From Candidatus Terasakiella magnetica (GTDB taxonomy: Bacteria; Pseudomonadota; Alphaproteobacteria; Rhodospirillales; Terasakiellaceae), in assembly GCF_900093605.1 (NCBI RefSeq), contig NZ_FLYE01000002.1, forward strand, positions 62,001-126,000: DNA of 64,000 nucleotides, given 5' to 3'. This document shows, piece after piece, positions 36,984-45,376 of the stretch. Numbering within the stretch: the stretch's first letter is position 1; each line of letters starts with the position of its first letter. The notes under the pieces are model-generated. The model had not been told where the DNA came from and ran no database searches. It saw only the letters and a list, made by a program, of their open reading frames with translations. The position numbers and the translations under genes are program-made.

Positions 36984-37593
36984 CATCAAGTCCATTCGTG
37001 TTGATTTACAGGTCATTGCCGATTTGATTGAGCCACAAACCCGTGTGCTTGATGTGGGTTGTGCAGACGGGCAGCTTTTAGATTATCTGGTTAATGAAAA
37101 ACAGGTGCAGGGCCGCGGCCTTGAAATCAGCCCACAAGGGGTGAACCTTTGTGTGAGCAAAGGCTTATCTGTTGTACAAGGTGATGCGGAAGAAGACTTA
37201 GGCTATTATCCCGATAATGCCTTTGATTTTGTGATCTTAAGCCAGACCTTGCAAGCCACCCATCACCCTGACCAGATCGTGAAAGACCTGTTGCGCCTTG
37301 GTAAACGCGCGATTGTGTCTTTCCCTAATTTTGGTCATTGGCGGGTGCGTAGTTATCTGTTTTTTAATGGCAGCATGCCGGTCAATGATACCTTGCCTTA
37401 TCAATGGTATAACTCACCCAATATGCATTTTTGCACCATTAAGGATTTCATCATGATGTGTGATGAAATGGGTGTCACTATTGAGCGTTCTATCGCCTTG
37501 GATGCAGACGGTAAAGCCCATCGTATCCGCACAAACCTGTTCTTTGCCAACCTGTTGGGCGAGCAGGCTGTTTTCCTTCTTCGAAAAGATTAA
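36976..37593 (+). CDS. metW: Methionine biosynthesis protein MetW
   Basis: A 205-residue class I methyltransferase-fold protein ([72 protein letters not shown]). MetW is needed with MetX for full homoserine acylation in many proteobacteria; its own methyltransferase activity is not established. Overlaps metX. Its TAA stop shares a TTAA with the stop of the convergent binding-protein gene. Confidence 0.95.
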   Translation: MNSIKSIRVDLQVIADLIEPQTRVLDVGCADGQLLDYLVNEKQVQGRGLEISPQGVNLCVSKGLSVVQGDAEEDLGYYPDNAFDFVILSQTLQATHHPDQIVKDLLRLGKRAIVSFPNFGHWRVRSYLFFNGSMPVNDTLPYQWYNSPNMHFCTIKDFIMMCDEMGVTIERSIALDADGKAHRIRTNLFFANLLGEQAVFLLRKD

Positions 37594-38360
37594 GACGCAG
37601 GCCTGTCAAGCGGGCTTTGGAAATAGGCTTTGTCGGTTAGCCCGTGTTTAAACAACACATCACGCTTGATTTTTGAATAGGTCCCATCCTCCTTTACATC
37701 TGAAATGCCTTTTGCAAGCTTTTCAATCAGGTGAGCTTTGGAGGAATGGAGATACATATACATGGGCTTAACGGCAAAAGCAGGCTTGACGGGATAAAGT
37801 CTTAAGCCTTCTTTATGGGCGATATAGGTGCCCTTATCCAAAGTATGCATGGCGACATCAATGCGATTGCGCGCCGCCATTTTAAATAGGGATAATCCAC
37901 TTAGGCCGGGTTGATGCATACGGTCTTCGCCAAAAGCTTTTGAATAAATCGTCCAGCCTCTGGGGTAAGAGACTTGCAACTTTCCTGTATCAGACCAGTC
38001 TTTTATTTTAAGGTCTGGTTGGGAGCTAAAGCCGACAAACTGGTCTATCAGAACAGTTTCGGGAACCCGAATGAGATTTGGGTAATATTTCTCCAGCCCT
38101 TCAATGCGGTGTAACTCTCCGTCACTTTCTCCATTATTTGAAGAAATCAGACTGCGTTTGGCAGGATGGGAATTGAAACGGACCTTAATGCCAACCCGCT
38201 TGCCGGCTTCTTGAATAATTTTTTTCAAGTAACCGGGGTGCTCCCCCGTTCCTGAAACAGGCGGGATGGCTGGCGAGGAGATATAGAGGGTTTCACCATA
38301 TGCAGGATGAACGGCATAGGCAAAAACGCATGCGCATAGGGCAAGTACTGTAATTCTCAT
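37590..38360 (-). CDS. Solitary periplasmic solute-binding-like protein
   Basis: A 256-residue secreted protein: signal peptide ending HPAYGE, then a family-3-like fold (LYISSPAIPPVSGTGEHPGYLKKIIQEAGKRVGIKVRFN, IDVAMHTLDKGTYIAHKEGLRLYPV). Fifth of its type in the window and again without transporter genes. Its start region lies about 50 bases from the end of the methyltransferase gene in the same direction. Confidence 0.75.
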   Translation of the reverse strand: MRITVLALCACVFAYAVHPAYGETLYISSPAIPPVSGTGEHPGYLKKIIQEAGKRVGIKVRFNSHPAKRSLISSNNGESDGELHRIEGLEKYYPNLIRVPETVLIDQFVGFSSQPDLKIKDWSDTGKLQVSYPRGWTIYSKAFGEDRMHQPGLSGLSLFKMAARNRIDVAMHTLDKGTYIAHKEGLRLYPVKPAFAVKPMYMYLHSSKAHLIEKLAKGISDVKEDGTYSKIKRDVLFKHGLTDKAYFQSPLDRPAS

Positions 38361-38411
38361 GGCTTTATAGTCTTTTTATTTCAACCCTGAGAGTATATTA
38401 GAAAAGTATTT

Positions 38412-39170
38412 TTAAAGCGAGGATTTATTTTTTCGATTATGCACATGCCAGCTTTCCCGGCTGGGCAGGGCCACCATGCGACGGCGTTTCACCTTGGCAG
38501 GTGCGCCTGGATTTCCCGCATAAATCTGTTTGGTGGCTTCCACAAGGCAAACCCCGGCAAAACCGGGAAAGAGACGATGACCGACTTTTTCCCATGCAAG
38601 GGCGGACCCTAACATCATGCGCGAGCGTGATGGCGGTACATAAAGGGCGCGTTCACCATGTAAAGGGGTGAACATGGTATCGCGCAATAAGGTATTAAGC
38701 TGGCGTGGAGAATAGGGGCGACCCATGCCAAAGGGGGTGCGCTCCATTCGTGCCCAGACACCACTGCGATTGGGCACAACAATCATGACTTTGCCGCTAC
38801 CGCTTAAGACCCGCCAGACTTCACGCAATAAATTACGCAATTGTTCTGAACATTCAACCGCATGAACGATGAGCACGCGATCAACGCTTAAATCTTCAAG
38901 GGGGAGTTCCGCCTCATCCACCAAAGTGGTGAGAGAGCGGCTTTCACTGGGCCAATGCAGCACGCCTTGGCTGGAGGGCATAAAGGCGAGTGTGCGTTCC
39001 GCATCGCTTTTAAACAGGCCAAGATAAGGCGTGGTATACCCAAGGCCGAGGATTTTCATCCCCTTGCAATCAGGCCAAAGCTCGCGGATGCGCCGCCGGA
39101 TCATTCGGCGTGCCACACCCCCAAGGGGAGATTGGTAAAAATCTCTTAAATCAACAACATCCATCCACAT
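38412..39170 (-). CDS. Class I SAM-dependent methyltransferase-like protein
   Basis: A 252-residue protein with a degenerate class I methyltransferase core (GMKILGLGYTTPYLGLF in place of the usual glycine-rich motif; VDRVLIVHAVECSEQLRNLLREVWRVLSGSGKVMIVVPNRSGVWARME). This type is found beside gloB in many alphaproteobacteria. It has a basic C-terminal tail (KVKRRRMVALPSRESWHVHNRKNK). The substrate is unknown. Divergent from gloB, sharing a 100-base promoter region. Confidence 0.82.
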   Translation of the reverse strand: MWMDVVDLRDFYQSPLGGVARRMIRRRIRELWPDCKGMKILGLGYTTPYLGLFKSDAERTLAFMPSSQGVLHWPSESRSLTTLVDEAELPLEDLSVDRVLIVHAVECSEQLRNLLREVWRVLSGSGKVMIVVPNRSGVWARMERTPFGMGRPYSPRQLNTLLRDTMFTPLHGERALYVPPSRSRMMLGSALAWEKVGHRLFPGFAGVCLVEATKQIYAGNPGAPAKVKRRRMVALPSRESWHVHNRKNKSSL

Positions 39171-39269
39171 AGCTTAAAAGTGTACCCTTAAAAAATCAGA
39201 CTGTCATTGTTGTTTCGTTTCAAAGACATGATATAGTTTTTAAAAGATGATTAATATAAGGGATGAAAA

Positions 39270-40040
39270 ATGGCTGCACTTCAAATTGAACAGGTTCCTG
39301 TCCTGTCTGATAATTATGTCTATTTGATTTATGATCCCGACACCAAGGCTTGTGCCTGTGTGGACCCGGCTGAAAGCGCGCCAGTTAAGCGCCGCCTTGA
39401 TGAGCTTGGTTGGCGCTTGACCCATATTTTCAATACCCACCATCATAATGACCATATTGGTGGTAACCTCCCCCTAAAGCAGGCTTATGAGTGCGAGATT
39501 ATCGGCTGTGCTAATGATGCAGCACGCATTAGCGGGATTGATGTTCAGGTGAGTGAGGGCGATCGCTTTAATTTTGGCAGCTCGACTTGCAAAGTGTTTG
39601 AGGTGCCGGGCCATACAAGCGGGCATATCGCTTTTTGGTTTGAAGAAGATCAGGCGCTTTTTTGTGGGGATACACTCTTTGCGCTGGGCTGTGGGCGTTT
39701 GTTTGAAGGCACGCCCTCGCAAATGTGGGATAGCCTTTCAAAATTCAAAGCTCTGCCCAATGAAACACGGGTTTATTGCGCCCATGAATATACCCAAGCC
39801 AACGCAGAATTTGCCTTAACCATTGAGCCTGATAATCAGGCGCTGGTTTCACGCATGGCTGAGATTAAAGAGTTGCGCGCCCAAGGCAAACCGACGGTGC
39901 CCTCAACAATAGGGCTTGAAAAAGCGACTAATCCGTTTTTGCGCCCAGAAGAAACAGGCGTGCAAAAAACATTGAATATGGTGGGTGAGGATACGGTGGC
40001 TGTTTTTGCCGAAGTTCGTCATCGCAAAGATAATTTTTAA
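39270..40040 (+). CDS. gloB: Hydroxyacylglutathione hydrolase (glyoxalase II)
   Basis: A 256-residue metallo-beta-lactamase-fold enzyme that hydrolyses S-lactoylglutathione. Metal ligands are intact: THHHNDHIGG, GHTSGHIAFW, FCGDTLFALGCGRLFEG, and AHEYTQANAEFA. The C-terminal HAGH domain ends FAEVRHRKDNF. Start preceded by AGGGA. A GST-type gene follows 15 bases later. Confidence 0.96.
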   Translation: MAALQIEQVPVLSDNYVYLIYDPDTKACACVDPAESAPVKRRLDELGWRLTHIFNTHHHNDHIGGNLPLKQAYECEIIGCANDAARISGIDVQVSEGDRFNFGSSTCKVFEVPGHTSGHIAFWFEEDQALFCGDTLFALGCGRLFEGTPSQMWDSLSKFKALPNETRVYCAHEYTQANAEFALTIEPDNQALVSRMAEIKELRAQGKPTVPSTIGLEKATNPFLRPEETGVQKTLNMVGEDTVAVFAEVRHRKDNF

Positions 40041-40055
40041 AGGGAAGGAAATATC

Positions 40056-40661
40056 ATGAAATTAAGCTATTCAGGCACCTCTCCATTTGTGCGCAAAGTG
40101 ATGGTCTCTGCCATTGAATTAGGTGTTATTGACCGCATTGAGCTGGAAGAAACTTTCGTATGGTCGCCCGAAACCGATATCGGCCTTGTCAATCCTTTGG
40201 GTAAAATTCCGGCCCTGACCTTAAATGACGGGCATGTGCTTTATGACTCGCCCGTTATTTGTGAATATCTTGATGAGCTGATCCCCGGTGTGGTGCTGTT
40301 TCCAGCGCCGGGTAAAGCGCGTTGGAAGGCGTTGCATTTTCAGGCACTTGGTGATGGCATTACCGATGCGGGTGTGTTGCGCTTATTGGAGGGACGTCGT
40401 GAAGAGGGTGAAAAATCCCAAGGCTGGATTGATCGCCAAAGCAATGTGATGAAACGCGGCCTTGATGCGCTGGAAAAAGAAGCTGAGGTTTTAGCTGGTG
40501 GCCCGTTGACCATTGGGCAAATTACGGTGGGCTGTTGTTTAAGCTGGGTGAATTTCCGTTTTCCAGATGATCAGATTTTTGAAGGTCGTCCAAACCTATC
40601 TGCATGGTATGAGAAGTTCAGCGCTCGTGCCTCCATGATTGAAACGGCCCCTAAAGAATGA
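40056..40661 (+). CDS. Glutathione S-transferase family protein
   Basis: A 201-residue protein: thioredoxin-like N-terminal domain (LSYSGTSPFVRKVMVSAIELG, GKIPALTLNDGHVLYDSPVICEYLDE) and helical C-terminal domain (LTIGQITVGCCLSWVNFRFPD). The SPFVRKV motif is typical of the beta/YibF-like group. Start preceded by AAGGAAGG. Its stop overlaps the next gene's start (ATGA). Confidence 0.9.
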   Translation: MKLSYSGTSPFVRKVMVSAIELGVIDRIELEETFVWSPETDIGLVNPLGKIPALTLNDGHVLYDSPVICEYLDELIPGVVLFPAPGKARWKALHFQALGDGITDAGVLRLLEGRREEGEKSQGWIDRQSNVMKRGLDALEKEAEVLAGGPLTIGQITVGCCLSWVNFRFPDDQIFEGRPNLSAWYEKFSARASMIETAPKE

Positions 40662-41074
40662 CGGCTGATGAGATAATAAAAAAGCTTGAGCTGATGCCAC
40701 ATCCTGAAGGGGGCTATTATCGCGAGACGTTTCGCGATGATGAGGGCGCGCGGGGAAGCTGCACAGCGATTTATTATCTGTTGAAAGCCGGGGAGAAATC
40801 CCATTGGCATAGGGTCGATGGGATAGAGATTTGGCACTGGTATGGGGGCGCACCATTAGAGCTTCATATCAGTCTTGATGAAAAAAAGGTCGACACTTTA
40901 ACCTTGGGTAACGATATCTTTAAAGGGGAACAGCCTCAAGGGGTCGTACCAAAAGATGCATGGCAAGCCGCAAACTCCTGTGGGGAATGGACATTGGTGG
41001 GTTGTACTGTTTCACCAGCTTTTCAATTTGAAGGGTTTGAAATGGCCCTTCCTGATTGGCAACCAAAGGGATAG
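40658..41074 (+). CDS. Cupin domain protein (DUF985 family)
   Basis: A 138-residue cupin with the DUF985 start HPEGGYYRETFRD and a metal-site-like segment SHWHRVDGIEIWHWYGGAPLELH, ending in a VSPAFQFEGFEMA strand. Related proteins are of unknown role; epimerase activity has been proposed for the fold. Coupled to the GST gene by a 4-base overlap. Confidence 0.88.
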   Translation: MTADEIIKKLELMPHPEGGYYRETFRDDEGARGSCTAIYYLLKAGEKSHWHRVDGIEIWHWYGGAPLELHISLDEKKVDTLTLGNDIFKGEQPQGVVPKDAWQAANSCGEWTLVGCTVSPAFQFEGFEMALPDWQPKG

Positions 41075-41077
41075 ACG

Positions 41078-41320
41078 ATGCAAAGACCGGGTATCACAAG
41101 GGAAAGGCTAGTCGGACTATGTTTGTTCGGCGTTCTTTTGTTTAGCCCGTCGATCATTTCTATTTTTGATCGGGGTGGGGAAACCATGTGGTTTGGGATC
41201 CCTGTTTTGCTGGTTTATTTATTTGGTGCATGGTTCGGCCTTATTGTGCTTGCCGCCCTGATGGTTATTCGCAGGCAGATGGATGCGCCAGACCCCATTG
41301 ATTTAGATGAGGAGGGGTAG
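41078..41320 (+). CDS. Small two-segment membrane protein before the symporter-kinase
   Basis: An 80-residue protein with two hydrophobic segments (LVGLCLFGVLLFSPSIISIF and WFGIPVLLVYLFGAWFGLIVLAALMVI) and an acidic C-terminus. Position and topology resemble the small partner proteins that precede sodium:solute symporters. It begins 3 bases after the cupin gene and ends 6 bases before the symporter-kinase, so all appear to be one operon. Function inferred from position only. Confidence 0.75.
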   Translation: MQRPGITRERLVGLCLFGVLLFSPSIISIFDRGGETMWFGIPVLLVYLFGAWFGLIVLAALMVIRRQMDAPDPIDLDEEG

Positions 41321-41326
41321 ACAGTT

Positions 41327-44047
41327 ATGTTGTCCAATGCTTCCATCTTTATTGCCTCAGCCATTTATTTGGGACTGCTTTTTGCTATCGCCTATTGGGG
41401 GGATCGCCGGGCAGAACAGGGGCGAAGCCTGCTTAAAAATCCAACGATTTATGCTCTTTCCATTGCGGTATATTGTACCTCTTGGACCTTTTATGGTTCT
41501 GTTGGGCGGGCAGCTTCCAGCGGGATTGGGTTTTTGCCAATTTATCTTGGCCCGACCTTAACCTTTTTACTGGGTTGGTTTGTGATCGGCAAAATCATGC
41601 GCATCAGCCGCAAGCATCGTATTACCTCCATTGCTGATTTTGTCTCCTCACGTTATGGTAAAAGCCATGTGTTGGGCGGGCTTGTGACCATCATCGCGGT
41701 GGTCGGGATTATGCCTTATATCTCCTTACAGTTAAAAGCGGTCTGGACCAGTTATAATGTGATGGTTGGTGTGGCTGAAAGCGCGCCAAGTGCGATATGG
41801 GATGATAAGGCTCTCTATGTGGCCTTGTTGATGGCGGCTTTTACCATTGTGTTTGGTACGCGCCATATTGATGCGACGGAGCAGCATGAAGGTATGGTCA
41901 CCGCTATTGCCTTTGAATCCATTATTAAGCTTTTGGCTTTTCTCGCGGTGGGGATTTTTGTCAGCTATTCCATGTTTGACGGGGTGTCAGATATTTATGC
42001 GCGCGCAGCCGCCCATCAAGATCTTTCAAGTTTATTGACCATGTCCAAGGCTGAAGGCAACTGGCTGACCCTTGGGATATTGGCGATGGTTGCCATTATC
42101 TTCTTGCCCCGCCAGTTTCAGGTGATTGTGGTGGAAAATACCGATGAGCGCCATTTGTCTCATGCGGTTTGGATGTTCCCGCTTTATCTTTTGCTCATTA
42201 ACCTGTTTGTCTTGCCCATTGCGTTGGGTGGCTTGCTTTATTTTAGTGATGGCGGGGTGGATGCCGATACGTTTGTGCTCGCTTTGCCCTTGGCAGAAGG
42301 TCATCCGTGGTTAGCCTTGTTTGTCTTTATCGGGGGGCTTTCTGCGGCAACAGGCATGGTGATTGTGGCTGCGATCGCACTTTCCACCATGATTTGTAAC
42401 GATCTGGTGATGCCGATTTTATTGCGTTTTTTCAAAACCAAACTGGAAGAACGCACAGAGATGACGAGCTTGCTCCTATTTATCAGGCGCATGGCGATCA
42501 TCATTATCTTGCTGTTGGGATATCTCTATTACCGCATTATTGGTGAATCTTATGCGCTGGTGACCATTGGACTTGTGTCTTTTACAGCCGCCGCCCAGTT
42601 TGCGCCTGTGATCCTAGGCGGGATTTATTGGAAAGGCGGCACGCAACGCGGTGCGGTTGCCGGACTGATCGCGGGCTTTATGGTCTGGGGCTATACATTG
42701 GTGTTGCCGTCTTTTGCCCTTTCTGATTGGTTGCCGATTTCTTTTGTTAATCAAGGCCCCTTTGGGATTGACCTGTTGAAGCCTTATCAGCTCTTTGGGC
42801 TGGGCGGCATGGATAATATCTCCCATGCGCTATTTTGGTCCATGATTGCTAATATCGGCAGTTATATTCTGTTCTCGCTGTTTGATCGTCCCAGTGCGAT
42901 TGAGCGTATTCAGGCCACCTTGTTTGTGGAAGTGGACCGTCAAGCTGCCTTGGCTCAGTCGGTCGGTTTTTGGGGCGCACAAGTTTCTGTGAGTGAACTG
43001 CGTAATCTCTCGTCACGTTATATTGGGCGCGATGCTACCTATAAAGCCTTTAGTGAACATGCGGTGCGCCGTGATATTGATGAAAATAATTGGGATCAGG
43101 CAGCACCCTATACGGTGCGTTTTTGTGAGCGCCTGCTTGCAGGTGCCATCGGGTCAGCCTCAGCCCGTGTCTTGGTGGCATCCGTTGTAAAAGGTAAAGG
43201 CGCAAGCCTTGATGAGATGTTGGAAGTGCTTGATGAAGCCTCCCACGTGATTGAATATTCCCACCAGTTGGAGCTAAAATCTGAAGCCTTGGAAACAGCA
43301 ACCACTGAATTGCAGGAAGCTAATGAGCGTTTGCGCGAGCTTGACCGTCTTAAAGATGAGTTTCTCTCTCATGTGGCCCATGAGCTACGCACCCCGCTGA
43401 CCTCCATTCGTGGGTTTACCGAGATTTTGCATGACAATCCAGATATCGAGATTGAGCAACGCCAGAACTTCCTTGGGGTGATGGTGGAGGAATGCCAACG
43501 TTTAACCCGATTGATTAACCAAGTGCTTGATCTCGCCCGTATCGAATCGGGGCGTGAGACATGGGATATTGGTGAAGTGGAAATGCGCGATGTGATTAAG
43601 CATGGTGTGGAGACATTGAGCCAAGAATGTGAGAAGGACAATGTGGAGCTGAATGTACGGGTGCCGAAATATCTCTCGCTCGTGTTTGGAGATAAAGACA
43701 AGCTCACCCAGATTGTTATTAACTTAGTCTCGAACGCCCAAAAAATTTACAAGGGTGAGGGCGGCAAGATTGATATCAACCTTGTGGATATGGGCGACCA
43801 TGTACGTGTGGAAGTCAAAGATTATGGCCCGGGCTTGCATGAAGATGAATTACAGCGCGTGTTTGAAAAATTCTATCAGGCCAAACAGGTTGGGACAGGC
43901 AACCCCACAGGCTCTGGCCTTGGCCTTGCTATTTGTCAGCGCATTATTGATCATCTGGGCGGCAAAATCTGGGTGGAAAGTATTCATGGTAAAGGCGCGA
44001 GCTTCTTCTTTACCGTGCCGTTTTCTGATCGCGCTATGAAGACGTGA
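41327..44047 (+). CDS. Sodium:solute symporter fused to histidine kinase (CbrA-like)
   Basis: A 906-residue sensor kinase. Residues 1 to about 500 form a full sodium:solute symporter-type membrane domain of about 13 segments (IYALSIAVYCTSWTFYGSVG, SIADFVSSRYGKS, GTRHIDATEQHEGMV). Then a linker with coiled coil, a HisKA domain with the phosphorylated His at about 685 (HVAHELRTPLTSIRGF), and an ATPase domain (NLVSNAQKIYKGEG, VKDYGPGL, TGSGLGLAIC). No receiver domain is attached and no response regulator lies nearby. CbrA proteins link nutrient uptake to gene control; the solute here is unknown. Confidence 0.92.
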   Translation: MLSNASIFIASAIYLGLLFAIAYWGDRRAEQGRSLLKNPTIYALSIAVYCTSWTFYGSVGRAASSGIGFLPIYLGPTLTFLLGWFVIGKIMRISRKHRITSIADFVSSRYGKSHVLGGLVTIIAVVGIMPYISLQLKAVWTSYNVMVGVAESAPSAIWDDKALYVALLMAAFTIVFGTRHIDATEQHEGMVTAIAFESIIKLLAFLAVGIFVSYSMFDGVSDIYARAAAHQDLSSLLTMSKAEGNWLTLGILAMVAIIFLPRQFQVIVVENTDERHLSHAVWMFPLYLLLINLFVLPIALGGLLYFSDGGVDADTFVLALPLAEGHPWLALFVFIGGLSAATGMVIVAAIALSTMICNDLVMPILLRFFKTKLEERTEMTSLLLFIRRMAIIIILLLGYLYYRIIGESYALVTIGLVSFTAAAQFAPVILGGIYWKGGTQRGAVAGLIAGFMVWGYTLVLPSFALSDWLPISFVNQGPFGIDLLKPYQLFGLGGMDNISHALFWSMIANIGSYILFSLFDRPSAIERIQATLFVEVDRQAALAQSVGFWGAQVSVSELRNLSSRYIGRDATYKAFSEHAVRRDIDENNWDQAAPYTVRFCERLLAGAIGSASARVLVASVVKGKGASLDEMLEVLDEASHVIEYSHQLELKSEALETATTELQEANERLRELDRLKDEFLSHVAHELRTPLTSIRGFTEILHDNPDIEIEQRQNFLGVMVEECQRLTRLINQVLDLARIESGRETWDIGEVEMRDVIKHGVETLSQECEKDNVELNVRVPKYLSLVFGDKDKLTQIVINLVSNAQKIYKGEGGKIDINLVDMGDHVRVEVKDYGPGLHEDELQRVFEKFYQAKQVGTGNPTGSGLGLAICQRIIDHLGGKIWVESIHGKGASFFFTVPFSDRAMKT

Positions 44048-44075
44048 TGAGAGTGCTTTAAAAAAAGGGATAAGA

Positions 44076-44100
44076 GGTCCCCGCTTTTGCGAGGACGACC
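44076..44100. repeat. Short palindromic hairpin between convergent genes
   Basis: GTCCCCGC TTTT GCGAGGAC pairs at seven of eight positions. It resembles the palindromic intergenic units seen in many alphaproteobacteria and may act as a weak terminator for either gene. Confidence 0.5.
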
Positions 44101-44104
44101 AATC

Positions 44105-45376
44105 TTAAAAGCTGACCTGTTTTTCACGCACACGGCCTGGGCGCGCGGCAGCTTCCTCACTGGCTTCGATTTTTTTCCAATTGTCAAAATCAACCGTGGT
44201 GACATTGCGCTCATTGAGTAGGGCATCTAGGCCTGCGGAGCCTTGCTTGTTGCTTTCACCATCAAACTGTTCAATAGCGCGCTTTGCCATCTCCATGGAT
44301 TCTTTGCGATTGGTTGGGATGGTGCCTTGGGGGCCGTGTTTGGCCCAGCCAGAAACATAAACGCCGTCTTCCACAACGCCTTCGTTATTTTTAACAATGG
44401 TGCCCGCCATGGGCAGACCTTCAAAAGGAGCGGTTTCATAGCCAATGGCAGAAATGACGGTGGAAACCTCAATATCAAAGGTCTCACCTGTTCCTTGAAG
44501 GCGTCCTTCAACAAGGGCTGTGCGTTCAAGTCGCAAGCCTTCAACCGAAGTCTCACCGAGAATTTCAACGGGTTTGGCCCAGAATTGCATGTTGAGTGTC
44601 TTGGTCTTATTCCCGCGTTCTTGATCCGCAAGAGCGCGCAGAATTTCCATATTTTTTTCTTTATTCTTTTGCGCTTTAGGATCATCTTCTTGCGGCTCAG
44701 CACTTAAGTCATCATTTAAAATGACAGGGTGGCACTGGGCAAGGTGACCAAGTTCATTTGCCTCTGACGGCGTAAAGGCGGCTTGGGCAGCACCGCGACG
44801 CCCGATCATGTAATAGGCGCTTAAGTCTTGGGCACCAATGGCCTCTTCTGCATGTTGGCACAGGTCTGAGCCTTCCATTTCCTCAGAAGATTTTGCCAAT
44901 ACGCGCACAATATCAATGGCCACATTACCGTTGCCGATAATTGCGACGCCTTGTGGGCCAAGCTTTGGGGAAAGCTCAACATAATCGGGATGACCGTTAT
45001 ACCAGTTTACAAAAGCGCTGGAGCCATAAACCCCTTTAAGTTCTTCACCTTTAATGCCCATTTTGCGATCAACCGAGGCACCGATGGCGAGAAAGACAAT
45101 GTCATAAAGCTCTTTAAGCTCGCCATAAGAAATGTCTTTGCCAATTTCCACATTACCGAGAAAACGCACATTTTCATTATTCATGGTGCGCTCAAACTGG
45201 CGGGTGACATTTTTGGTGCCTTGATGGTCTGGCGCTACACCGGCGCGCACGAGGCCAAAGGGCGTGTGTAAACGCTCAATAATATCAATTTGGCACTCGG
45301 GTAGTTTTTTGGCAAAGGTATCGGCGGCGTAAAAGCCACTGGGGCCACTGCCGATGATCGCGATTTTTGCAGTCAT
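44105..45376 (-). CDS. Adrenodoxin-type ferredoxin/flavodoxin-NADP+ reductase
   Basis: A 423-residue FAD protein of the adrenodoxin reductase / FprA family: FAD motif IAIIGSGPSGFYAADTF at the N-terminus, FGLVRAGVAPDHQGTKNV, NADP motif VAIIGNGNVAIDIVRVLAK, TVISAIGYET and the C-terminal VYVSGWAKHGPQGTIPTNRKES. It passes electrons from NADPH to ferredoxins or flavodoxins. Its ATG overlaps the paaX stop (ATGA), so it is translationally coupled to the regulator of the aromatic cluster. A role as reductase of the oxygenase system, replacing PaaE, is inferred. Confidence 0.92.
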   Translation of the reverse strand: MTAKIAIIGSGPSGFYAADTFAKKLPECQIDIIERLHTPFGLVRAGVAPDHQGTKNVTRQFERTMNNENVRFLGNVEIGKDISYGELKELYDIVFLAIGASVDRKMGIKGEELKGVYGSSAFVNWYNGHPDYVELSPKLGPQGVAIIGNGNVAIDIVRVLAKSSEEMEGSDLCQHAEEAIGAQDLSAYYMIGRRGAAQAAFTPSEANELGHLAQCHPVILNDDLSAEPQEDDPKAQKNKEKNMEILRALADQERGNKTKTLNMQFWAKPVEILGETSVEGLRLERTALVEGRLQGTGETFDIEVSTVISAIGYETAPFEGLPMAGTIVKNNEGVVEDGVYVSGWAKHGPQGTIPTNRKESMEMAKRAIEQFDGESNKQGSAGLDALLNERNVTTVDFDNWKKIEASEEAAARPGRVREKQVSF

